A stretch of 5,992 nt of DNA from Azoarcus sp. (GTDB taxonomy: Bacteria; Pseudomonadota; Gammaproteobacteria; Burkholderiales; Rhodocyclaceae): assembly GCA_023230755.1 (NCBI GenBank), contig JALNWS010000222.1, positions 1 to 5,992 of the forward strand. Reading direction: 5' to 3'. A model generated the notes under the pieces. The model saw nothing but the letters and a program-made list of their open reading frames with translations. It ran no database searches and was not told where the DNA came from. Each line of letters begins with the position of its first letter. Position 1 is the stretch's first letter. This document shows positions 1-5,130 of the stretch, one piece after another. A program made the translations under genes and the position numbers.

Positions 1-191
1 TCTGGTGGGGGCCCTTCCTGCGCTACCGGATCATCAAGGATCTGGCCTGCCTAGACAAGGTCGCCAAGTACCACCTCACCCGCACCCAACGGCTGCGCTT
101 CTACCTCGACTACGCCCAGAAGAACCGGCTGGACGCCCTCGACAGGAAGCGGGTGCGCCACATCCTGCGCTTCTTTGACGGCCGGGAGTGA
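1..191 (+). CDS. WaaP/InaA-family lipopolysaccharide core kinase, 3' end only (partial)
   Basis: Reading from base 3, the frame is open for 62 codons to a TGA at 189-191; the 5' part lies outside the window. The fragment begins WWGPFLRYRIIKDLACLDK and continues with a basic, helical tail containing LTRTQRLRFYLDY and ending RHILRFFDGRE. The 'KDLA-L ... LTR-RLRF' pattern is the C-terminal signature of the WaaP/InaA (RIO-like, protein-kinase-fold) family, which phosphorylates heptose in the inner core of LPS on the cytoplasmic side. The catalytic loop and the Asp of the metal-binding motif are upstream and cannot be checked. The next gene starts 7 bp after the stop, so the two are probably co-transcribed. 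Resemblance to the WaaP/WapP-type kinases of Pseudomonas core clusters is recalled, not searched. The family call is fairly secure; the exact sugar or position phosphorylated is unknown. Confidence 0.8.
   Translation, partial: WWGPFLRYRIIKDLACLDKVAKYHLTRTQRLRFYLDYAQKNRLDALDRKRVRHILRFFDGRE
184..188 (+). promoter_or_regulatory. Ribosome binding site supporting the ATG at 199
   Basis: GGGAG lies inside the last codons of the upstream kinase, 10 bases before the ATG at 199. The alternative in-frame TTG at 175 has no purine-rich element upstream and would overlap the previous gene by 17 bp. This site is the main reason for preferring the ATG. The spacing is slightly long, so support is moderate. 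Confidence 0.5.
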
Positions 192-198
192 AGCCGGC

Positions 199-1647
199 AT
201 GACACCCCCGTCCGCAGCACCCATCGAACCCTTGCTCGACGCTGCCGCCTTGCAGGCGGCCGGACGCAAACCACCCGTGCCATTCCGCATTCGCCTGGAT
301 GACGGACGCGCGTTGCGGGTCATTCGCCTGCTGCGCGTGCTGCCGGGCAAACGCGTGGTTGGTGAAGCCATGCTCGACGGCGAACATGTGCTCGCCAAGC
401 TCTTTGTCGACAAGCGCAGCGCCCGCTACTGGTCGCGCGAGCGCGCAGGCATCACCGCACTGAGCAAAGCCGGAATCCCGACGCCCGCTGCGCTGCTTGC
501 CCAAGCGCTGCCGGATGGCGGCCACGTATTGCTCACACAGTTTCTGCGAGACGCGCGCAGCCTCCTCGAAGTCTGGCATTCCCTGCCCGACATCCGGCCT
601 GGCGCGGAGGATGCAATCGAAGCGCTCGCTCCCGCCTTTGCGTTGCTGGGACAATTGCATGCGTCCAGCCTGACGCATTCAGACCTTCATTTCGGCAATT
701 TTCTGCAACACGCAAACCGCCTGCTGCTGATCGACGGGGATGCGGTGCAGGCGCACAGGGAGACTCCACTTGCCTCCGCCGCAGCGGCGCGCGATCTCGC
801 CATGCTGATCGCACAGCTCCCGCGCACCTGGGATGGAGAACTGGCGCCGCTGCTCGACGCCTATCGTCGCAACAACCCGCACATGTCCTCACCCGCCGAA
901 CAGGCCGGGGCGCTGAGGGCAGCGCTGGCGTGGCGCCTGCGCGACTACCTCGACAAGACGGGGCGCGACTGTTCGCTGTTCAGCGTCACGTCCCGGTTCA
1001 GGCGCTTCGAGGCCGTGCTGCGCAGCGAACGCAAACGCCTCGCACCGCTGCTCGACGACATCGACGCATCCATCGAAGCCGGCACCCTGCTCAAGCGCGG
1101 CAACACCTGCACCGTTGCCCGCGTTTTGATCGGGACCCAGCCGGTCGTGGTGAAACGCTACAACCTCAAGAACCTGCGCCACGCCCTGTCGCGGCTGTGG
1201 CGCCCGAGCCGCGGCTGGCATTCATGGCGCGAAGGCCACCGCCTGCGCCTGTTCGGCATTCCGACTCCGGCCCCGCTGGCGCTTGTCGAAGAGCGCTGGG
1301 GCCCGCTGCGCGGACGCGCGTGGCTGATCACCGAACACTGCCCCGGCATCGACCTGCTGACCCACCTCGATCCGGATTCAGCGCCACCGCCCGCCGAAGC
1401 CCGCGCACTGCAGATCCTGTTTGCCACCCTGTACCGCGAGCGCATCAGTCACGGCGACCTCAAGGCCACGAATCTGCTGTGGGATGGCGCAGACGTGCAG
1501 CTGATCGACCTCGACGCAATGCAACAGCATCGCAGTGACGCAGCCCACCAGCGCGCCTGGCAGCGTGACCGCAAGCGACTGCTGCGCAACTGGCCATCTG
1601 ATTGCGCCCTGTCAGCATGGCTGGACACTCACCTTCCAGCCGGCTGA
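199..1647 (+). CDS. Tandem (two-module) lipopolysaccharide kinase InaA/WaaP-family protein
   Basis: The 482-aa product, counted from the ATG at 199, carries two protein-kinase-like modules. Module 1 (about residues 25-250) has a candidate ATP-binding Lys at 67 (VLAKLF), a catalytic loop HSDLHFGNF at 160-168 (Asp162, Asn167) and a metal-binding IDGD at 180-183 region. Module 2 (about 290-475) has a nucleotide loop-like LKRGNTC near 298, Lys319 (VVVKRYN), a catalytic loop HGDLKATN at 418-425 (Asp420, Asn425) and LIDLD at 435-439. Both modules therefore keep the HxD...N and Asp-containing motifs expected of active RIO/WaaP-like kinases. At about 480 aa it is near twice the usual 220-270 aa. The function is inferred to be phosphorylation of LPS core sugars, probably heptose, in the cytoplasm. 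It follows the partial kinase by 7 bp and lies upstream of another kinase-like gene and the ligase. Similar double-domain proteins exist, I believe, in Pseudomonas core clusters; the substrate of each half is unknown. There is no signal peptide or membrane segment. Confidence 0.88.
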   Translation: MTPPSAAPIEPLLDAAALQAAGRKPPVPFRIRLDDGRALRVIRLLRVLPGKRVVGEAMLDGEHVLAKLFVDKRSARYWSRERAGITALSKAGIPTPAALLAQALPDGGHVLLTQFLRDARSLLEVWHSLPDIRPGAEDAIEALAPAFALLGQLHASSLTHSDLHFGNFLQHANRLLLIDGDAVQAHRETPLASAAAARDLAMLIAQLPRTWDGELAPLLDAYRRNNPHMSSPAEQAGALRAALAWRLRDYLDKTGRDCSLFSVTSRFRRFEAVLRSERKRLAPLLDDIDASIEAGTLLKRGNTCTVARVLIGTQPVVVKRYNLKNLRHALSRLWRPSRGWHSWREGHRLRLFGIPTPAPLALVEERWGPLRGRAWLITEHCPGIDLLTHLDPDSAPPPAEARALQILFATLYRERISHGDLKATNLLWDGADVQLIDLDAMQQHRSDAAHQRAWQRDRKRLLRNWPSDCALSAWLDTHLPAG

Positions 1648-1784
1648 CGCGTACAGTTCGGGCCTTTGTGACGAAGCGGGCTGCTGGCGCGTGACCTGAA
1701 CGAACGCGCACGCTTCATGATGTACGACGATGTTGTGAGCAAATGAAGCCCGACCATAGACGTTCCAAGTTAACATCTCACCCC
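1648..1784. other. Intergenic gap between kinase genes; possible hairpins, no convincing gene
   Basis: This is the only non-coding gap of any size in the plus-strand block (137 bp, or 95 bp if the next gene starts at 1743). It holds two nested inverted repeats: GCGCGT at 1687-1692 pairs with ACGCGC at 1704-1709 (11-base loop), and GAAGCG at 1673-1678 pairs with CGCTTC at 1711-1716. The two arms are separated by 8 unpaired bases on the left and 1 on the right. No T-run follows, so it is not a standard intrinsic terminator. It could be an mRNA processing or stability element, or the region holding an internal promoter. A weak -35/-10 pair (TTGTGA at 1733-1738, CATAGA at 1755-1760, 16-base gap) is visible but is not convincing. 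Confidence 0.35.
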
Positions 1785-2396
1785 ATGAAGAACCGGATTC
1801 CGCTGCAATTGCTTGGACACGACGAATATCTCGGGATGCGCGCAGGTGCGCGCGTCATCGAGCAGGACGAGTACGGGGAGAAAGTCCTCTTGTTGCCCGA
1901 CGGCACCTACCTCAAACTCTTTCGCCGCAAGCGCGTACTGACCTCCGCCGCGTGGAAGCCCTATGCACAACGTTTCGTCGAAAATGCCGCGGCACTGCGC
2001 CGACTGGACATTCCCTGCCCGCAGGTGCTCAAGCACTACCGTATTCCGGCGATCAGTCGTGATGCGGTGCATTACCTTCCACTCGAAGGAAAAACCATCA
2101 GGCAGGTCATTTCCGACGGACTCAGCGAGGCCCGTGCAACTGCGCTCAGATCGCAATTACTCGAATTCATTAAGCACATCCACTCTCTCGGAATATTCTT
2201 TCGATCCGCGCATCTCGGCAACATTGTGCTGACGCCGGAAGGCACACTCGGCCTGATCGACATCTCCGACCTGAAGATCAGCTGGTTCGCGCTCGGACCA
2301 TTCCGGCGCCGGCGCAACCTCCGCCATGTGCTCCGCTGTCGTGAAGATCGCGAATGGCTTCGCAAGAGTATCGACTGGGCAAAACTCGACCAATGA
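1785..2396 (+). CDS. InaA/'toluene tolerance'-type LPS kinase-like protein with altered catalytic loop
   Basis: The protein is 203 aa from the ATG at 1785. An in-frame ATG at 1743 would add 14 residues that look unconserved (many basic and polar residues). Neither start has a clear ribosome binding site, and I chose 1785 because the family-like sequence begins there. Visible kinase-fold elements are a strand pair with Lys44 (TYLKLFRRKR), a YLPLEGKTIRQ hinge-like stretch (about 97-107), and helix 'LLEFIKHIHSLG' before the catalytic loop. The loop reads FFRSAHLGN (138-146): the usual His and Asp of HxDxxxxN are replaced by Phe139 and Ser141, while Asn146 is kept. The later LIDISD (157-162) retains the metal-site Asp159. 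A basic tail (FRRRRNLRH) follows. Proteins called 'toluene tolerance protein' or InaA-family in Pseudomonas LPS clusters have, as I recall, a similar FRS-HLGN loop, so the change is probably a family trait and not a defect. It may be a pseudokinase or use different chemistry. The gene is joined to the ligase by a 4-bp overlap. Confidence 0.85.
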   Translation: MKNRIPLQLLGHDEYLGMRAGARVIEQDEYGEKVLLLPDGTYLKLFRRKRVLTSAAWKPYAQRFVENAAALRRLDIPCPQVLKHYRIPAISRDAVHYLPLEGKTIRQVISDGLSEARATALRSQLLEFIKHIHSLGIFFRSAHLGNIVLTPEGTLGLIDISDLKISWFALGPFRRRRNLRHVLRCREDREWLRKSIDWAKLDQ

Positions 2397-3604
2397 AGGC
2401 TGAAGAAACACGCAAGACGACCAGCCACGCCGCATGGCGCGGCAGCATCAATGGACACCTGACCAACTGGGTTCTCCCCCTTGGAATTCTGTTCCTGCTC
2501 ACCAGCATGATGTGGGCAGGGGACAAGAGGCTGTTTCAGCAGCTCTTTTACCTTTTCCTCGCGCTACCTGCGCTCATTCTTGCGCTGAACTGCCGCGATC
2601 TTTCAGCGGCACTGCTCCGCAGCCCCGTGTTCATTACCTTTCTCTGCTTCGCAGCCTATTTTTCCATCAGCATCAGTTGGTCCGGGACGGATGAGAGCGC
2701 GCTCTCGCTGCTGAAGCGGCCGCTTTATGTTCTATGCTTGTTTTTTGCGTTTTCCGGGATCGCACTCTATCGCGTCGACCGGCTCAAGGACGTACTGCAG
2801 CTGTCGTCCGTCATTGCCGTCATCGCTGGAGGCGTGCAGCTTGCGCTGTTTCTGTTTGCGGACGAGGGTGCGCGCCTGGCTGGCTACAGCGCGCTGCACA
2901 ACCCCCTTCTGACCTCGCATGTGTTCGGCTTTTTCCTGGTGCTGTGGATCGCCCACTGGATTCACCACCGGCGCTTCTTCCAGCCGGCTGCGATGATCGC
3001 GGTCGCAGTCCTTGGCGCCCTGATTCTCGCGACCGGGTCGCGCACCCCCTTGCTGGCCCTCACCGCCACGATTTTCTGGCTGGGACTGATGACGGGCGAT
3101 CGTCGCGGCACGATCGCCTGCGGTGTTCTCATACTGACAGGCGCTGCGATCATCATCCTGTGGCCCGAAGCGGTGGTGCAGAGAGGATTTTCCTACAGGC
3201 CCCAGATCTGGGCTGAAGCCATTCGTCAGGCACTGGAGTTCCCCGCGTTTGGCCACGGCTACAACCACGCCCTTCGCATACACATTGACGGCATCAGCTA
3301 TGACTTTTCAGACCCGCACAACATGACCCTGTCGGTTTTCTACCGGGGCGGAGTCCTGGGTCTGGTGTTCTGGGCCGCCCTGTTTCTGTCCGCACTGGCC
3401 GTAAGCTGGAAGAACCGCAAGGACCCGATGGTATTCGCCTTCTCTGCGACCATCGTATATGGCCTCGTTGCAAGCATGACCGAAGGTGGATCCTTCCTGT
3501 CCAGGCCCAAGGAGCACTGGTTCCTGCTCTGGATCCCGTTTGCGCTGCTCACCGCCGCAGCGCTCGGAAAGCGGAAGTGCGAAAAGGTTAGCGGGGAATG
3601 TTGA
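2393..3604 (+). CDS. waaL: O-antigen ligase, WaaL/Wzy_C family membrane protein
   Basis: The protein is 403 aa from the ATG at 2393, which forms an ATGA overlap with the upstream stop; an in-frame ATG at 2354 would add 13 residues and overlap by 43 bp. About 12 hydrophobic segments are visible (near 25-41, 48-65, 78-94, 111-125, 134-155, 172-190, 198-215, 218-233, 239-257, 319-339, 345-362, 374-391), indicating an inner-membrane protein. A large hydrophilic, presumably periplasmic loop lies at about 258-318. Ligase hallmarks are Arg217 in TGSRTPLLAL, the RPQIW motif with Arg269, His309 in DPHNMTLSVFYRGG, and a 'SRPKEHWFLLWIPF' C-terminal segment. In WaaL, an Arg and a His at these relative positions are needed to transfer undecaprenyl-linked O-antigen onto lipid A-core. 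The length fits the family (about 400 aa). The O-antigen polymerase Wzy shares the Wzy_C domain and is the main alternative, but the neighbouring core kinases favour ligase. Its GC content looks lower than that of the upstream genes, partly because of Phe/Ile-rich membrane segments. Confidence 0.82.
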   Translation: MKAEETRKTTSHAAWRGSINGHLTNWVLPLGILFLLTSMMWAGDKRLFQQLFYLFLALPALILALNCRDLSAALLRSPVFITFLCFAAYFSISISWSGTDESALSLLKRPLYVLCLFFAFSGIALYRVDRLKDVLQLSSVIAVIAGGVQLALFLFADEGARLAGYSALHNPLLTSHVFGFFLVLWIAHWIHHRRFFQPAAMIAVAVLGALILATGSRTPLLALTATIFWLGLMTGDRRGTIACGVLILTGAAIIILWPEAVVQRGFSYRPQIWAEAIRQALEFPAFGHGYNHALRIHIDGISYDFSDPHNMTLSVFYRGGVLGLVFWAALFLSALAVSWKNRKDPMVFAFSATIVYGLVASMTEGGSFLSRPKEHWFLLWIPFALLTAAALGKRKCEKVSGEC

Positions 3605-4206
3605 CGGCACTCAGAAGGCTCTTCCGCAGGAAGCGGAAACCGCCCAAACTCTATCGAGATCAGATCAGATTCAAGGAACGCTACCCCGACTTTTCCATCG
3701 GGCTCGGCACCTACGGCATGCCCGAGGTACATGACTGGGCCCAGGGCACGACCCTCTCGATTGGTGCCTTCACGTCGATCGCCGACGACGTGCACATTTT
3801 CCTGGGTGGAAACCACCGCACGGACTGGGTCAGCTGCTATCCATTCCCCGCCTACATGGCAGAAGCAAAGACGATACCCGGCTACGTCACCAGCAAAGGC
3901 TCGGTGGTGATCGGAAACGACGTCTGGCTGGGCTCGGGTAGCCTGATCCTGTCAGGCGTCACCGTCGGAGACGGCGCAGTCGTTGCCGCCCGTGCCGTTG
4001 TCACGCGGGATGTCCCGCCCTACGCGATCGTGGCCGGAAATCCGGCACGGACAATCGGCTGGCGTTTCGATGAAGACACCCGCCTCGCCCTCCACGCCAC
4101 TGCATGGTGGTCGTGGCCGGAGGCGGAGATTCGCAGCGTTGTTCATCACCTGTGCTCGGGCGACGTTGCTGCGTTTCTCGACTATGCGGCGGCCCGCCCA
4201 AAATAA
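3598..4206 (+). CDS. CatB/Vat-type hexapeptide-repeat acyltransferase (probable sugar O-acetyltransferase)
   Basis: This 202-aa protein starts at the ATG at 3598, 7 bp inside the end of the ligase gene, with AAGG at 3584-3587 as a plausible ribosome binding site. It belongs to the xenobiotic acyltransferase (XAT) branch of left-handed beta-helix enzymes. There is a basic N-terminus (1-20), hexapeptide-like repeats around 52-68 (LSIGAFTSIADDVHIFLG), and the catalytic His73 in GGNHRTDWVS. An excursion follows (80-100, YPFPAYMAEAK), then a second set of hexapeptides at 101-150 (VVIGNDVWLGSGSLILSG, VTVGDGAVVAARAVV) and the VAGNPAR acetyl-CoA-binding turn (145-151). A helical C-terminal cap contains WWSWPE. 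Relatives acetylate chloramphenicol, streptogramins or cell-surface sugars using acetyl-CoA in the cytoplasm. In this setting O-acetylation of a core or O-antigen sugar is the most likely job, by inference; antibiotic resistance is much less likely. It is the last gene of the plus-strand block. Confidence 0.87.
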   Translation: MLTALRRLFRRKRKPPKLYRDQIRFKERYPDFSIGLGTYGMPEVHDWAQGTTLSIGAFTSIADDVHIFLGGNHRTDWVSCYPFPAYMAEAKTIPGYVTSKGSVVIGNDVWLGSGSLILSGVTVGDGAVVAARAVVTRDVPPYAIVAGNPARTIGWRFDEDTRLALHATAWWSWPEAEIRSVVHHLCSGDVAAFLDYAAARPK

Positions 4207-4227
4207 GCGTCCGCGCGCCTCAGCATT

Positions 4228-4242
4228 CGACGCCTAGCGTCG
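4228..4242. terminator. Hairpin at the convergent gene junction, possible bidirectional terminator
   Basis: CGACGC (4228-4233) and GCGTCG (4237-4242) form a perfect 6-bp GC-rich stem around a 3-base loop, CTA. That loop is exactly the reverse complement of the TAG stop codon of the minus-strand glycosyltransferase. It sits 21 bases after the acetyltransferase stop, where transcripts from both sides meet. No T-run follows on either strand, so it is not a canonical intrinsic terminator and its role is inferred from position. Confidence 0.35.
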
Positions 4243-5130
4243 CCGCATCGGTGACACGAGGCGAATGAGGCCGCGCAGGGTCTTGCTGTTCCATTTCAGC
4301 AGTGGAATCTGTTTGAGCAAGGCCCACGCCATCTTCCGGTCTCGATTCGCACACTTCAGAAACATCGAATTCAGAAAACGGGCACGTACTTCGCCATAGC
4401 GAGGATGAGCCGAGTACTCGTCGTAGATTTTCAGGATGCTGGATGTCATGAAACCCAGATTCTTGTACGTGTTTGTCTCGTGCTTCCGGTATCGGGCCAG
4501 CGTCACACCGAGTGCGTCGATGAAGTACCCCGCGTGAGTGACTTTCAGCTCGATATACAGATCCTCAAGGCGGATCTCCGGATTGAACCCGCCCAGCTCC
4601 CTGAGAACCTCGGTGCGAAAAAGCAGGGTTGGCGCGGGTGGATACGGCTTGCGCTCGAGAAACATGTCATCGAAGTCGAGACGCCGGAACGGGATATCGA
4701 GCCGCTGCCTGGACGCTGGATAGGCAGTGCCATCCGCATGCATGAGTTCGATATTCCCCGCGCAGATCCCGACCTCCGGCTTCCCCGCCATGTACTCGAC
4801 CTGCAGCGCAATTCGCTCCGGCAACATGATGTCATCCGAGCCGAAGGGTGCAAAGAGACTGCCCTTGGCACGCTTGAGCGCTTCGTTGAGTGTCCGGGTC
4901 AGCCCCTGGTTCTGCTGCTCCCTGAAATCAAATCCGTGTTCTGCCTGGAGCGCCCTAATTCTGGCAACGCTGTCGTCGCTCGAGCCATCGTCTATCACCA
5001 GCAGTTCAATGAACGGATAGGTCTGGGCAAGTACGCTCCGGATCGAATCCTCGACGTAGGGGCCGTGGTTATACGATGCAATCACCACAGTCACGAGGGG
5101 CTTGGTGGAGTCAGTCGTCACTGTTCGCAC
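4234..5130 (-). CDS. Family 2 glycosyltransferase (GT-A fold)
   Basis: The 298-aa protein has a GT-A nucleotide-sugar domain at its N-terminus: LVTVVIASYNHGPYVEDSI (12-30), then DDGSSDDS (47-54). The metal/nucleotide-binding Asp motif is GSDD (97-100), within FAPFGSDDIMLPERI. A candidate catalytic-base Glu-Asp lies at 189-190 (RLEDLYIELK), preceded by a PPAPTLLFR stretch and GGFNPEIR, which are typical of GT2 enzymes that build LPS or capsule. The C-terminal 80 residues are basic and helical (ends PMRRR) and may contact membrane or lipid-linked acceptor. There is no transmembrane segment. The start is GTG at 5130, set by a strong ribosome binding site 6 bases upstream; a second GTG at 5121 would give a 4-bp GTGA overlap with the upstream stop but lies 15 bases from that site. 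It probably adds one sugar to the core or to the O-unit in the cytoplasm; donor and acceptor cannot be read from the sequence. It is co-transcribed with the GT4 gene. Confidence 0.9.
   Translation of the reverse strand: MRTVTTDSTKPLVTVVIASYNHGPYVEDSIRSVLAQTYPFIELLVIDDGSSDDSVARIRALQAEHGFDFREQQNQGLTRTLNEALKRAKGSLFAPFGSDDIMLPERIALQVEYMAGKPEVGICAGNIELMHADGTAYPASRQRLDIPFRRLDFDDMFLERKPYPPAPTLLFRTEVLRELGGFNPEIRLEDLYIELKVTHAGYFIDALGVTLARYRKHETNTYKNLGFMTSSILKIYDEYSAHPRYGEVRARFLNSMFLKCANRDRKMAWALLKQIPLLKWNSKTLRGLIRLVSPMRRR

Noticed and set aside
175..198. TTG start at 175 for the tandem kinase
   Set aside because: It would overlap the upstream gene by 17 bp without a ribosome binding site; ATG at 199 has GGGAG upstream.
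76..678. 200-aa minus-strand open frame over the kinase region
   Set aside because: Antisense shadow of the WaaP-like tail and the tandem kinase; the composition is low in hydrophobic core residues and shows no domain.
1743..1784. ATG at 1743 as start of the third kinase-like gene
   Set aside because: The extra 14 residues look unconserved and there is no good ribosome binding site; it remains possible because the ATG at 1785 also lacks one.
2354..2392. ATG at 2354 as start of the ligase
   Set aside because: It would overlap the upstream gene by 43 bp; the ATGA overlap at 2393 is the usual coupling arrangement.
5119..5121. GTG at 5121 (GTGA overlap) as the GT2 start
   Set aside because: The strong GGGAGGT site is 15 bases away from it but only 6 bases from the GTG at 5130.
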